Positions 11,204 to 22,059 of a stretch of 64,000 nt of DNA are shown one piece after another. This stretch comes from Niebla homalea (lineage: Eukaryota > Ascomycota > Lecanoromycetes > Lecanorales > Ramalinaceae), in assembly GCA_019925105.1 (NCBI GenBank), contig JAHGAU010000005.1, forward strand, positions 434,001 through 498,000, read 5' to 3'. The position numbers were made by a program, and so were the translations under genes. Each line of letters starts with the position of its first letter. Within the stretch, counting starts at the first letter, position 1. Below the pieces are notes generated by a model that was not told the origin of the DNA, did no database searches, and saw only the letters and a program-made list of their open reading frames with translations.

Positions 11204-13771
11204 ATGGAGCATCTTCCAACACGCACCGGATTTTCAAAGTCTATCTTCCCTCCGATCCCATATCTCTGCAAGGACAAATACGACGGGGGACCGTTCTTGG
11301 AGTATCCCCGTAGGCTGGGTCTGCCGAATTTCGAGACTGTCGGCACTCCCCCGAATCCTCCCTTGAGTCTTGGCCACCGACGTTTCCTTGCTGCAATGCC
11401 GCCAGCTGAGCTAGAGCTTTTCTTGCAGACTTGGCTCTTCTTTGGGCTTTTACAGGAAGTATTAGGCGGCCTGTATCACTACGAGGATTTTGTTACAATG
11501 ATTTCAGATGGTGAAGGTGAAAGGACTGTTGTTACAACGTCAGTCCTCGTGCTTCGGCTTGAAGAATGGGAAGCGACGATAGAGAAAGATCAGGGTCAAC
11601 GAATGGCTGTGTATGAGCGTGTTGCTAAATGCTTAAAGTTGACATATGCTTGTCTCAAGGTGGAGTATCATGCTTTGGACAACGACATCAAGTTTCATCT
11701 TGCTTCTGTGGCAGAAATACTGGGATATGCTCTAAGCAAGGCCTGCGATGTCGCATGGGAGGACAGTCCTAGCCGATCCTTGATGCCAATATACTGGGGC
11801 AATGTAATCAGCGAAGACTTCCGGGTATCTATTCTACTTGAACGAAGTAGCTGCTGTCCGAGTCAGATGCCCATGTTGATTCAAGAATTTGGATCGCCAC
11901 AAGCTCTGAGCTTTGTTGCCAGTTGTTTTCACGACGATATAGAACGGTTGCAGCATGCATCTTGTAATGGCATCATCTGCCGGGCGGGGGATTTGAAGGG
12001 TCATATTACTCGCCATGTCAGTGAAGCGTGTGGATGTGAATTCATCCATGTTGACGAGGATCTGTTGACAGACTGTTTGAAAACGGGTAGTCTACCACTT
12101 CTACGGCTCAAGGAAGAACCAAATTTGAACGGGATCGCTATTGAGGTTGTTGCCTCAACAGATTCCATATCCTATGTAGCGCTGTCTCATGTCTGGGCAG
12201 ATGGTCTAGGTAATCCTAGAGCGACTGCATTACCTCGCTGCCAGCTTTTAAGGCTGAAGGCATTGATCGACCAGCTCGATACAGATATCACCCAGGACCA
12301 CCCAGAGGGTGCTTCAGAGATTCTGCTTTGGTGCGATACCTTGTGCTGTCCCGTGAAATCACCCGAAGGCAAAAATATGGCATTGGCCCAGATGTACCGC
12401 ACGTATGACGAGGCCTCCAAAGTCGTGGTATTGGACCGAAGTCTGATATCGCGTCGCGTGGGCGGAATGAGGGTCGATGAGGCGTGCCTCCGTATTGCGG
12501 CGTCTCGCTGGATGACAAGACTGTGGACATTGCAAGAGGGTGCGCTGCCTGACAGGAATAATAAACTATGGTTTCAATTCACCAAGACTGCTTTACATGT
12601 GCGAACATTGTATGAGCATATTTGGAAGGTTTCACATACAGATATTCGAAGGCGAGCTGTTGCAGAGGGAATTATTCAAAGGTTTCTTACCTTTATGACT
12701 TTGTTCGACGTCACAGACTCTGAGCGCTCGGGTGCTAATTTAAGAGATATCATGGAGGGGCTAAAGTATAGATCGGTCACCGTTCCTTCTGATGAACCCC
12801 TCATCATTGCCAACCTCATGGCTCTAGATCTCAGCGCAATATTGGCATCCGAACCCACGGAACGCATGAACACTCTCTGGAAAACCTTGGGTGCCTCCCC
12901 TGTGGGAATCAGAAGGCAGATTCTATTCCACCTTGGTCCCAAAATGCATGAGCCTGGTCTCCGATGGGCTCCCCAGTCTTTACTCTCAATAGATCGCCAT
13001 TTCGCGGTTCCGATCCGTGCCGAGGAGTGCGAATGGGGCTTCTTAGCCACCAATCATAATGACAGAGGCCTTCTTGTTGAATTTGCTGGCATACGAATAA
13101 GCATCGCCGATCCTGCAAAGGGCCTACCAAAGCAGCTAAGTGGCTTTGGCTCTTTACCTAAGAAAGACATCAATAGAAATAGCCTTCTGACGAGGGACCC
13201 TGAAGGGCGGTGGTATCTTCTGAAGCATCGCCTGTACGGCGAGCCCGATTGTCCTACTGACTTGGAAGAAATGTGTACTGTCGTCTCCAGACTTTCTAGT
13301 CCTTGGATCTTATATTGTGGGTCTAGCTCCCCTCCTCATGAGACCACAAAGGCACACCTTGGCCTGCTAGTCACCGAGCAGCATTCAAGCGACGATTATA
13401 CGTGCGCAGAATTACATTCACACGTCTGCTTCGGCCGTGTGCCCACGGAAGTGGATCAATCTTGTGAAGCAGCGTACTGCTTCGCTCAGGAATTAGCATC
13501 AACACCCGCCGCCAGCCGCTTGGGAGAGTTTGAAATTGGCCTAAAAGATCCAGATGATCCGGTCTACCAAGAGACTTTGCAAGCCCTTGATCTCGAGCTA
13601 CAACGCCTTTCAAAAAGCTCTCGCGCCCTGGAAACACTTACTAATAGCGGCAATAGCGCCGATGAACGAGGAAGTGCTTCGATTTGTGAGTACACGGAGC
13701 GCGTTTACAGGGGCCTCTATCTGCGAATCGAAGAGTTCGCACCTGCAAATCGGAAGTGGTGCGTTGATTGA
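11204..13771 (+). CDS. HET-domain (heterokaryon incompatibility) protein 1
   Basis: Intronless, 855 residues. The HET domain spans roughly residues 320-450: YVALSHVWADGLGN, then ILLWCDTLCCPV, then MALAQMYRTYDEASKVVVLD and RLWTLQEGA. These match the three conserved HET blocks (ALSYxWG, WIDxLCIxQ, xMxxIYxxA). About 310 residues precede the domain, more than in most family members, and a long C-terminal part without recognised repeats follows; there is no NACHT/WD40/ankyrin region visible. HET proteins trigger cell death when incompatible hyphae fuse. No stop or frameshift, so it could be functional. The start is the first ATG of the frame; an upstream exon cannot be excluded. Confidence 0.88.
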   Translation: MEHLPTRTGFSKSIFPPIPYLCKDKYDGGPFLEYPRRLGLPNFETVGTPPNPPLSLGHRRFLAAMPPAELELFLQTWLFFGLLQEVLGGLYHYEDFVTMISDGEGERTVVTTSVLVLRLEEWEATIEKDQGQRMAVYERVAKCLKLTYACLKVEYHALDNDIKFHLASVAEILGYALSKACDVAWEDSPSRSLMPIYWGNVISEDFRVSILLERSSCCPSQMPMLIQEFGSPQALSFVASCFHDDIERLQHASCNGIICRAGDLKGHITRHVSEACGCEFIHVDEDLLTDCLKTGSLPLLRLKEEPNLNGIAIEVVASTDSISYVALSHVWADGLGNPRATALPRCQLLRLKALIDQLDTDITQDHPEGASEILLWCDTLCCPVKSPEGKNMALAQMYRTYDEASKVVVLDRSLISRRVGGMRVDEACLRIAASRWMTRLWTLQEGALPDRNNKLWFQFTKTALHVRTLYEHIWKVSHTDIRRRAVAEGIIQRFLTFMTLFDVTDSERSGANLRDIMEGLKYRSVTVPSDEPLIIANLMALDLSAILASEPTERMNTLWKTLGASPVGIRRQILFHLGPKMHEPGLRWAPQSLLSIDRHFAVPIRAEECEWGFLATNHNDRGLLVEFAGIRISIADPAKGLPKQLSGFGSLPKKDINRNSLLTRDPEGRWYLLKHRLYGEPDCPTDLEEMCTVVSRLSSPWILYCGSSSPPHETTKAHLGLLVTEQHSSDDYTCAELHSHVCFGRVPTEVDQSCEAAYCFAQELASTPAASRLGEFEIGLKDPDDPVYQETLQALDLELQRLSKSSRALETLTNSGNSADERGSASICEYTERVYRGLYLRIEEFAPANRKWCVD

Positions 13772-14728
13772 ACAAGCCCAGGACAGTCTAAATGATACAG
13801 CTCCAGAAACCCTCTCTGAAAAAGCGTCGTATCGAAGATGGCTACGCGAGAAATGTGAGCTGAAGAGCAAACTGCATCAACTTCCATGACTCCTGCACGC
13901 TCAGACACGCCGTGAGAACGAAATCCTCAATTGGTAAAGCTGAAACATGGCCGTCTGCAGCCCATCTCCTCGTATCCTGAGTGGTTTCTCATCCCGCATC
14001 CGCTGGGTGACTTCAGCCCAATGGGTCCAGCTCACAATGTGGGCTCTTCGGTGGTCTGATTGAATTACATCTGTACTTCTAAGTGTAAGTGTGATATGGA
14101 TATAAACATTACAGAAACATCTGCATTTAGTGTGACATTGGGTTGGGTAAGAAGGTAGGATTTATGGGGCGAGAGAAAAGGAGAGGCGTAGGACAGAGTA
14201 AGCTGGGATGCTATTACGCTAGTTTCGAAACTCGAATATTCAAACGCTTTGAGTAAATATTTTACGTTCAGCCTCAACGCTATTCCTTCTTTCCGCGAAC
14301 GCTCCTCCTTTGTCTACATACGAATGCTCTTCCTTTTCCTTGGTACGGCCCTGCTTGCTCCAATATGTCACGATGGGGTTGCGAAGAGCGGAGAGATCTT
14401 CCTCTGCCGACTATGCCTCAGACGACCAAGAGCTGGAGGCAGCTGAATGATGAAAGACTAAGTCGAGTCCCCTCTCCCACAAATGGAGACGGCCGGGGCA
14501 GCACTCCCCTTGGGGACACTCTCCACTCCCCGACTGTGCTTCCAACCGCGATATTGCCAACGCATCCCGCAGTCAACCAGCCGCCGCTGCTCCCCGTTAC
14601 CTGCAGTGGCAGTACACCCTCCGTAGACGTCCTGCCTTGACCTCCCTTTCCCCCTGATCGTGCACCAGCAGCCCCGTCACCTCCTCCACCATCCAGGTCA
14701 ATATTCGCGGTCGCTGCACCAAGCACTA
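13772..14728. other. intergenic, convergent 3' flanks
   Basis: Holds short open frames on both strands (for example a GC-rich one around 14418-14726) without domain content. If the DUF2293 gene has a further 3' exon it would lie here. Confidence 0.4.
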
Positions 14729-15541
14729 TTACTCACCGCGCCAGGAGGCTAGGGTGTCTCGAGCTGTCTGATGCGCCTTGGAGATTGCCTCCCCCCTCTC
14801 CGTGTTAGATTCGTCCAGAGACTCCAGAGCCTTGAACGGAGTGTATTGATCCAGAACATAGTCATAGATAGTTTTACTATCGTTACGCAGAGCGGATTCT
14901 CCTGTCAGGGGGGAGCGTCTTGACGAGAAAAGGCGATGGAATTTGTTCTTATCGGCGAGAGGCATTTCAGGATATATTCTGTGAAGGCCATCCCACAAAT
15001 CTTTACTTCTTTCTTTGACAATCTCAAAATTGGACATCACTTTCTCGAAGACATCTTCTGGAACATGGAGACCTATTTGCCTCTTCCGGGACTTATTGCG
15101 CTGCCGATTAGGGTAAGTCTTCCGAAACGCAACGGATGGAGTGGGGTCAAAGTCCCCTTACATAGGCAGCGGACACCCTTTTACCGGATTTCTTCGCGAT
15201 TCTGCGGCAGTGTCGAGTGATATAGTCGTTACCGTACGGCACGAACGCGTAACCCGGAGGTGGTCGGCTACCGTTATTGAACACACTCTGGGTGTTGCAT
15301 CAGCAATTGAATTGAACGATTAGCACAGGCAAAGAAATGGAAACATCAGGTTACACACACTCTCTTCATTTCTTGTCACATAGACCCTGGAAACAGTCAC
15401 TTCAGATTTCTCGCCATCCTTGCACGTCGGCCCAGTGTGGATGCTCGTAGCCAACACACGGGCCTTTGGAGCCCATTTGGCGACTCGTACTGCTTGAATG
15501 CCAAGGATGTCTTGCGACAACCCTTTGGATAACCGAAACAT
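14729..15541 (-). CDS. DUF2293 protein
   Basis: Three exons, 15359-15541, 15162-15287 and 14729-15100, joined by 71-bp and 61-bp introns, give 226 residues. The joins restore PPPGYAFVPYGNDYITRHCR and then AAY-RNKSRKRQIGLHVPEDVF, the core of the fungal DUF2293 family as I know it. The C-terminal half is helical and charged and ends SWRGE. Function is unknown in the family; no targeting signal. The stop overlaps a perfect donor (GTGAGT at 14730-14735), so a further 3' exon is possible. Located between two accessory loci but with no sign of decay. Confidence 0.72.
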
Positions 15542-16032
15542 CTTCCGATTGCCTGTGGAAAGTATATGGGGATGGAAATTAAACGGTAGGCTGATATTTT
15601 AGGATGGTACCATCACGTGAAACAAATGTTTCCAAGCATCTTTGGTATCAGCTCAAAGGCAATCGTTAGTAGCAAGGTCTAGTACGAGGTTCTGGTGATA
15701 TTTCGTTATTTATAGCTTTTTGTCAGCCGGTGTGTTGCGGGCAAGGAGTGTTATGGGAGCCGTCGTGCAGGCGATGCCAAGACACTGTTGCAGGCCTCTG
15801 ACGGATCACTTCCGCCCATGGGCGGAGTACGGAACTTGTCCGTCAGCGGCGTGCAACAACACCACAACACATTGATGACACGACGAGATCGGCCTTGACA
15901 CTCTCCTCTCCTACTGGAACAACAGAGAGGTAGCAGGAGCCCCCTGCCTCCAAGGAGTGAAAAAGCAAAAAGGAGACCTGGCGCGATTTGTCACCGCAAC
16001 ATTTCACTAGTGAAAGCCATTCACATGAAGAT
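15542..16032. other. intergenic
   Basis: Upstream of the DUF2293 gene and of the helicase relic A promoter repeat. GC-rich stretch near 15730-15860. No gene seen. Confidence 0.45.
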
Positions 16033-16280
16033 CTCAATTCCCTCACAGATTCATAGGTGATAATGCATCCAAAGTAAGGTATTGATCCTCCGGATGTGCT
16101 ATGATTCGTCATGATCAACAATCCATTCACTTCAATCAGTAATGTGTTGTAGTGACCCACCGTAAAGAGACCATTCATTCCGACTGGTGAAGTGTTTTAG
16201 GAATCCATCGGGGACTTTCTTTTTTGTCTGCTAATGACAATCCATTCATTTCAACTGATGAAGTGTTGCCGCGCTAGGCA
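16033..16280 (+). repeat. promoter repeat of helicase/zinc-knuckle family, locus A
   Basis: A unit of about 123 bp (16033-16155) matches two units upstream of relic B (25311-25420, 25466-25583), sharing CAATTC, a TGATCCTCC-like block, ATCCATTCAC and a GTGTTGxxGTGA end. Two partial copies (16171-16197, 16239-16280) follow, the last running into CGCGCTAGGCA, also shared with locus B. Confidence 0.75.
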
Positions 16281-16289
16281 TCCCAAGTT

Positions 16290-16299
16290 CTATATATTT
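16290..16299 (+). promoter_or_regulatory. TATA box of helicase relic A
   Basis: CTATATATTT followed by a CT-rich tract and the shared block TCATTAGATTTC...CACTCTAAATAT. The same order occurs at 25626 upstream of relic B, supporting a true core promoter kept with the family. Confidence 0.55.
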
Positions 16300-16469
16300 C
16301 TCGCACCCCCCACCTACCACCTATTCCTCGTTCTTTTCCTCGTACTGAGATCATTAGATTTCTTTACCACTCTAAATATTTAGTTCAGTAGAGGCAAAGA
16401 GCCTCCTCCTCCCACGGTCCGAAATGTTACGAGAGCAGCGCTAGCGACCGCCATGAGTGATTGAGCCTG

Positions 16470-18237
16470 CGTGGTAACCACAAACCGGTAGCAAGCTCGT
16501 CCGCCAAGCTGACAAACCAAAGATCGTCCTCATCGACGAAGCTGCATATGCCAGATTTCTGGAGTGTGCAATTCCAATCATCGATCCGCTGGAAAAGTTG
16601 TCTCTGCTTTTGACTGTCATGGTCGGCGACACCAGACAGCTCAGACCGACAGTGCTCACCAGACACAGCACAATCCTCGAAGACAGAGAGCAAGTGTCGA
16701 CTTCCGAGGATTCACCGGGGCAGACAGAGCGGGTGTTGAATCCATTCACTCAGCAACTGCAGACGCCATGGTTCGCACAACTCGAGTAGGCCTGTTGCCC
16801 ATCAGTCGTGTTCGAGGGGCAAAATCGCATCGTGGCCGGTCTCGTAGAATTCTCAAACGAGTACCTCTACAAAGGCTTACTCAAAGACGCACCACAGACT
16901 GCGCTAGCGTGCAGGCCGATCGCACAGCAAGCCCTCGCACTACTGCAGCAAGAGAAAGGTCTGTCTACCACGACCGTGCCAACGGCGTTCTTCCATGTCC
17001 CGGACGGTGCCACCATCACCATGCAGTCGACAACTCGTACCAATGAGATAAACATGGTCGCCATCTTGTCTCTGGTTGGAGTTTCTTGAAGGCCGGCGTA
17101 TGTGATGCTAGTCAGATCGCGATTGTCACTGGCTACAACGCACAGGTCCATGCGTACCACACTGCGCTAGCAAAGATGGCCGAGAACTAGGACCAGTACA
17201 CGACAGATTTTGCTGGCATCCAAGTGAAGACCATCGACAGCTTCCAGGGAGGTGAACAACATCTCGTGTTTCTTGGTACAATCGTTGCTCGCGACCGTAA
17301 GGGACCAGCTGGAATCCTAGACGAACCGCGCCGGATGAATGTGGCCTTAACCAGAGGCAGAGACAGTACTTTTGTCATTTGGGATTTCAACTTCTTCATG
17401 AAGAAGCATCCAGCACCAAGTGATGAAGGCATGGATCAGCAAGCCCAACAAGAAGGGAAGACTGTCTTGCAAAAGCTCTATACCTTCTATCAGAACAAGA
17501 AGACTGTGGTCACTCTCTCTGGTTTCGATCTCAAGAAGTTGAGCTACGCGAACCTTGTCACATTTGTTGTAGCAGACGCATTGAAACTCCACGCGCTGAA
17601 GGAGAGAAGCTGCAAGAAATTCGGCGAGGAAGGTCATTCCGCCAGTCAATGTACTCTCCCGGACAATATCCCTCATCGATTCTCGGAGTGCAAGAGGTGC
17701 AAAGGTCCGTACCACTTCACAGCGCAGTGTCCACGCCCATGGTGTCGCGATTGTAAGGCGCTCGGTCATACCGTCGAAAATTGTCCTCAGAGGCAATGCC
17801 CGAGGTGCTTGGGTTACGCGCACAGGGCAGAGCATTGTACCGGCGAGTACAAACGCGTCTGTACATACTGCAAGGAAGTCGGCCACATCGAGGCTCAGTG
17901 CAAGCACCCGAGAGAAAAGATGTCCAAACACCCTTTCAAGAGCACTGCCATAAAGAAGAATGGCAAGAAGGGTGGCAAAAAGCAGGAACAACCAAAGGGT
18001 CATGCTCGCGTTGTTGTCGAAGGCTCAGATGAGACTGGGCACCAGGGCTGGAATGATCCAGAGAACGACGGCGCCATAGTCCATGGAGACAATGAGGATG
18101 CGGCCGGGGCTGGCAAGGATGAGGACGCGGGCGAAGCTGGCTGGGCTCTCGGGGAGAGTGACAATGCCAATAAGGACGCGGGCGAAGCTGGCTGGGTTCT
18201 TGGGGAGAGTAACAATGTTAACGAGAACCTCTGGTAG
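16470..18237 (+). pseudogene. relic A: UPF1-like SF1 helicase with CCHC zinc knuckles
   Basis: SF1B helicase motifs are readable: motif II KIVLIDEAAYARFLE (near 16525), III MVGDTRQLRPTV, then KTIDSFQGGEQHLVFLG and RRMNVALTRGRDSTFVIWD (17224-17390). Motif I (Walker A) and Ia are absent: the recognisable part starts just before motif II. Stops at 16787 and 17188 (both TAG) and a frameshift near 17070 break it. From 17224 the frame is open for 337 residues and includes five CCHC knuckles between about residues 125 and 230 (for example CKRCKGPYHFTAQC, CRDCKALGHTVENC); in the first the second Cys is Phe. A Lys-rich segment and an acidic tail with a 17-residue repeat follow. UPF1/NFX1-type helicases act on RNA; Schizosaccharomyces Hrr1, a partner of Rdp1, belongs to the wider group. 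The subgroup here is not determined. Confidence 0.75.
18124..18225 (+). repeat. 51-bp tandem repeat in relic A tail
   Basis: Two units (18124-18174, 18175-18225) encode DAGEAGWALGESDNANK and DAGEAGWVLGESNNVNE. Confidence 0.85.
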
Positions 18238-18266
18238 ATGGCAGATTGTAGTACATTATCTTAGGC

Positions 18267-18370
18267 ATAGCTCTTTGCACTAGCTGACACCATTCCAATT
18301 ACTTTTCTAATCGATCGCACTATGACCAAACGCTTTCTACTCCTTGTAATAACCTCAACGCCATCATTAT
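18267..18370 (+). repeat. shared 3' flank of helicase family, locus A
   Basis: Begins ATAGCTCT and includes AATCGATCGCACTA and AACCTCAACGCCATCAT. Homologous to 18749-18855 (locus C) and 26661-26722 (locus B). Confidence 0.7.
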
Positions 18371-18439
18371 AACAAGATCTGACTATCCAGCACCACGTAG
18401 TGAAGGCTTTGGCTGCGAGGAATCATTCAGCGTAGAGCA

Positions 18440-18719
18440 ATGCCCTGGGACATTATTAACAAAGCCGGAGTGCAGCCTGAGGGTGATTGGGACACCGGAT
18501 TGCAAGCTGAGGGTGGCTGGGATACCGGATGGCAAGCTGAGGGTGGAACCGGTGACGCCGAGAATGATGCTGCCATCGTCCACGGAGACGACAATGAGAA
18601 GGCAAACGACGCTCTCGGGGGTCTTGAGGAGCCTGAAGAGGGCCGCAGATGAAGGAGATGCTTTGAGCCAGGGCTGGGAACAGAGCCGAAGAGACGAGGC
18701 CAAAGCTGACGCCTGGTAG
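18440..18719 (+). pseudogene. relic C: duplicated 3' end of helicase/zinc-knuckle gene
   Basis: Encodes only an acidic C-terminal tail like those of relics A and B: a 10-residue repeat (GDWDTGLQAE / GGWDTGWQAE), then DAAIVHGDDNEKAND, matching DGAIVHGDNEDAAG of relic A and EGAIVHGDDEDAAG of relic B. The frame ends at 18652; after a shift it resumes and ends EAKADAW, like HAW of relic B. It lies directly behind relic A's 3' flank and has its own copy of that flank, so it is a partial tandem duplicate. No helicase or knuckle sequence remains. Confidence 0.6.
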
Positions 18720-18748
18720 ATAGAAGAGTGCAGTAGATTGGCTGAATG

Positions 18749-18855
18749 ATAGCTCTACGTACTATATAACACCATTACAATGACTTCCTTAATCGATCGC
18801 ACTACATCCCATATGCTTTTTGTCCCTTACAGTAACCTCAACGCCATCATCATCA
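18749..18855 (+). repeat. shared 3' flank of helicase family, locus C
   Basis: ATAGCTCTAC...TAATCGATCGCACTAC...AACCTCAACGCCATCATCA, same order as in loci A and B. Confidence 0.7.
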
Positions 18856-19055
18856 CCTTTTCGTGGCCATCCAAGTCTGTATTGTTCTTTAGTTTGTGAG
18901 GCGCTGGTGGGCCGAAGCTGAATGATAGCCCCGACTGCGGTGGGCTTGATTGAGTCTCAGATGCAGTGGGGAGCATTCTTTTGGTAAGAGGACTAATCGT
19001 CTTATCGAATTCCTATGAGAGATGAAGTCCTTGGCATTCGACTCTTCACCATACC

Positions 19056-19553
19056 TCAAGCAGTATCTGCGGCTGCCGGCCTCCCATCACCACGTCCCAC
19101 CCCAGCATTCCACGACGACGCATTCGTCCCACTCGCTCTTGCATTCGTATTCGCCATGTTCAAGAAGAACCTCGCGGGATCCCCCGGCCCCACACCGACA
19201 GTCCCGCCCCTCGTCTGTCGACCCGCGACACACTCCCGGACGAGTTCGATGATCTCACTTTCGTAATCTGAAATGGCCCACTTCCAGAAGGGGTGTGGGG
19301 ACCCTGGATCCCGATACAGGGTGAGCTTGCAGCTTCCATCATGATTCAGTCTGAAGGGGGTTCCCCGATCCCCGGTGCCCCACAATTGCGGGGTGTTGGT
19401 GAGGGGAAAGTCGGCGAGGGTGCTCACAACTCGCTGGCAGGCGGATACGTCCAGGGGGTTCCAGGGGGACCCGGTCCAGCAATTCGGGGTGGCGAAGGTG
19501 AGGAATGGGAGCATGCTCGCTGTTGCAATGACGCGAAAAAGCGTTGCTCGCAT
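19056..19553 (-). CDS. predicted small secreted protein (165 aa, 4 Cys)
   Basis: Starts MRATLFRVIATASMLPFLTFAT, a good signal peptide. The mature part has four cysteines (NCW, SACQR, GSCKL, RECVAG) in a spacing I associate with a widespread fungal secreted family of unknown function: an early CxxV-x-LADFP segment, a central SCKLTLYRD strand and a late IIELVRECV helix, then a Gly-rich GGTVGVGPGD loop and a low-complexity tail rich in Ala/Gly/Asn. Single exon, no stops. Neighbours are repeats and relic genes. Start taken at the first true ATG of the frame. Confidence 0.68.
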   Translation of the reverse strand: MRATLFRVIATASMLPFLTFATPNCWTGSPWNPLDVSACQRVVSTLADFPLTNTPQLWGTGDRGTPFRLNHDGSCKLTLYRDPGSPHPFWKWAISDYESEIIELVRECVAGRQTRGGTVGVGPGDPARFFLNMANTNARASGTNASSWNAGVGRGDGRPAAADTA

Positions 19554-20684
19554 CCTGGACAATTGATATCCTCAGGATCCGAGAGGCTGGTGTGGTGGTG
19601 ACGTTTGAGGAAGGTGATTGCCTGTGACCATCATCGATTCGTTGGCTTCTGGGTCAAAAGATTCCACAGATGGCTCTGCGCAGCCCGATCATGCAAGAGG
19701 TGAAAGGAAGATTCCGCCAAGTGGGGCCGCTGTCGCTACTCATATGGACAAGCAAGCGGGCCCCCCCAACGACGCAGAACTCTCGCCCAATGCGTCGAGA
19801 TAAGGCGGTGTGTTAGGCGATCGGCTACCATGCTTCAAACCGAGACTCAGGGTCACGCGCGTATCTCTTAATGCTGCGCATTTTGTAAATGCCTCGCGCC
19901 GGTTGCTGACTAGCTCCCAGCCGTTTCATTTGGAGACGTACATGACTTTGACCCTTGTTGATCTCCCGTCGTTTTGAAGAGATTCACCGCCAACAGTGTG
20001 ATGTTTGTCACCACCAGGACAGTGTCTCACGGACTCTGAAATCTGCATGTACGATGACAGTCTACGTCCCAATCGGGAAGTTTCAGAGCTGCAATTTGGT
20101 ATGCGAGATAAAGAATGAGAAACAAGGCTGCAGATACATGCAATGCACAGCCCATGTTTCAGCCTTATGGCGGTATGCGAGCGAGTGGGAATATCCGGAG
20201 CTCGGCCCTGAGCTTAGTGCATCCACATCTGACATGAGAATAAGCATGTCATAGTAAGTGCCAGTCGACAAAGTGACAGAAGCCAGCAGAAACTAGCCTG
20301 AGGTCCGAGGGTCCTCGGTCTGACCGCAGGCAGTCGCCCTTCCGAAATTAGGAGGTGAAGCGAGGCAATAGCCTCTTGGGACCATCGGCAACTACGTCGA
20401 GATCAATTGGGCCGTATTGTGTATTATCTATCTCATGATCTATGTAAAGAAGACCAAAGGTGCGCAGGTAAACAACTCGGTGTTCTGAGATGTATGGCTA
20501 GATGGTGAATCACCCATAAGTGCGGAATACAATGGTCGATTTTCTGTTGGTGATAGAATGTACGCAGGAGCAATATTTTTGGTAATGGGTTACCGGCCCA
20601 AAAATCGACTTTTTGTGCTCAGACCTCCTTCGGGGACCAAGGGCGGTCGAGCTCAGACAAGCACATGGGAGAGAGACGAGAAGA
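19554..20684. other. intergenic
   Basis: About 1.1 kb between the secreted-protein gene and a tandem repeat. Short frames only, no domain or splice structure. Confidence 0.45.
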
Positions 20685-20963
20685 GAAAACCCTCACGCTA
20701 TTATTGTTGCGGTCTGGAGCAAGGATGCAAAGAGATGAGAGAGCAAAGTCAAGACGAAATGAGGGGTCACTACATTCTGTTCAACAAGTCCTCATGCCCA
20801 TAGTCCGATACCGCGTTAGCGTTTTGCAAATGAGAAAACCCTCACGCTATTATTGTTGCGTCTGGAGCAAGGATGCAAAGAGATGAGAGAGCAGAGTCAA
20901 GACGAGATGAGGGTTCAGCTCAACAAGTCTTCACGCAGATAACGCGTTAACGTTTTGCAAATG
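20685..20963 (+). repeat. direct repeat, two units (149 and 130 bp)
   Basis: Units 20685-20833 and 20834-20963 share GAAAACCCTCACGCTATTA, the block GGAGCAAGGATGCAAAGAGA and the end CGTTTTGCAAATGA; the second has a short internal deletion. A third diverged partial copy is at 22604-22675. Confidence 0.85.
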
Positions 20964-21251
20964 AGTCTCTACAAACTCAGTGTGACGACATGAGGCTTGA
21001 AGTCAATGTCGACGCCACACACTTTTGACTCTAAATCTCCTACTGAGACCGAGGATTTCTCATTTTTTTTGCATAAATACCCCGCAATGGAACAGGAACA
21101 CCTTTCCTACGCTTCATACTGATTATCTATTGTCCCCATCATACTTAGGACTGATTTACAGAATAGCGTTTCTCCCAAGTATCCTCGAACCCTATCATCA
21201 TTCTTCCGCAACTCCATCCCTAAAATCTCGTTAATTCAAGCCCATTCAGCG

Positions 21252-21464
21252 ATGACAAGAGTCGCATGGGCATCATTCGCCTGCAGCGTTAGCTGCCTCA
21301 TCTACGTCAAATATACCATGAGCCAAATCAAGCAGCGCGAGAAAGAGGCGGCCGAACAGCGCACACTTAAGGCAGAGCAGGCTGGCAAGCTCCCTCCGCT
21401 TGAGGAACAGACGGGTGTGCAGGAGGCGGTCAGAGCGAAGGAGAGAGCGGACAGGGACGCTTGA
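21252..21464 (+). CDS. small single-pass membrane protein (70 aa)
   Basis: One exon. Residues 3-22 form one hydrophobic helix (VAWASFACSVSCLIYVKYTM), followed by a long charged helix (QIKQREKEAAEQRTLKAEQ) and a polar end. This design resembles small mitochondrial inner-membrane assembly factors, but I see no diagnostic motif of Pet117 or Cox16-type proteins, so the function is unknown. Upstream there is an AT-rich element (TGCATAAATACC near 21070) and a pyrimidine-rich leader, as expected for an expressed gene. Lies between the repeats at 20.7-21.0 and 22.6 kb together with the next small gene. Confidence 0.5.
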   Translation: MTRVAWASFACSVSCLIYVKYTMSQIKQREKEAAEQRTLKAEQAGKLPPLEEQTGVQEAVRAKERADRDA

Positions 21465-22059
21465 GGCTAGGCATACCGTATAATCTTGGACAAGGAGGCC
21501 GCATGCATGGGTTCATTTTTATGGTGAGGATCCCTGCTGCAATGGGAGACTGTGTGAATGGTATTCAGGGCAATATTGGTAGCAAAAGAGAATCAATTTT
21601 GCGTCCCCAAATTTCTGCGCACAGATCCCGTTGGCACATTTTGGCAGGAAGAGGTTGAAGGCTCTTCGATCAAAACATGGCAAAAAACACTTGGAGGCGT
21701 TGACGTTACAGGGGCTGTTTTGGCTCCTCGGTCTGGCGCGCAATGTTTCGTGAACGCCGATCTGATGGTAGAAGGTGTTCTGACCAGTGCTCCGGGACGA
21801 CGGCGGTCGAAGTTGGTTGTCACGACCTTCCAGCGACCTTGTTCGGAAGGCAAGAGGGTTTTTCTTCTGGGTCTCCCTAGTCGGGCAATCTTTCCTAGTT
21901 GGCCCTTGGGATTTTGCTTCGTGTTTATGCTTGCGAGGTAGGAGCGAAGGTAGGTAAACAATAATGCTAAATCTTTCGTAGCCAACTTCTCTTTCTCTTC
22001 ATCACATTGTTAATCCATATTGTTAATCCGTAGCGTTCGAATACAGACTTTAATATAAC
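21465..22059. other. intergenic between two small genes
   Basis: Overlapping frames of about 130 codons exist on both strands (21558-21941 +, 21593-21985 -), each lacking domains and mutually exclusive; I treat both as chance. Confidence 0.4.

Noticed and set aside
14418..14726. 102-codon Gly-rich frame on the minus strand downstream of the DUF2293 gene
   Set aside because: Low complexity, no domain, no clear splice to the DUF2293 exons; kept only as a possible further exon.
16470..18237. Helitron origin for the helicase relics
   Set aside because: Helitrons encode Rep plus a Pif1-type helicase; the motifs here (DEAA, GDTRQL, DSFQGGEQ, NVALTRGR) are UPF1-like and no Rep motif is visible.
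20685..20963. CRISPR-like array
   Set aside because: Only two long adjacent units with divergent copies and no short regular repeat/spacer structure; the genome is fungal.
21558..21985. Overlapping frames of 127 (+) and 130 (-) codons
   Set aside because: Mutually exclusive, no recognisable features, located between two small genes with better support.
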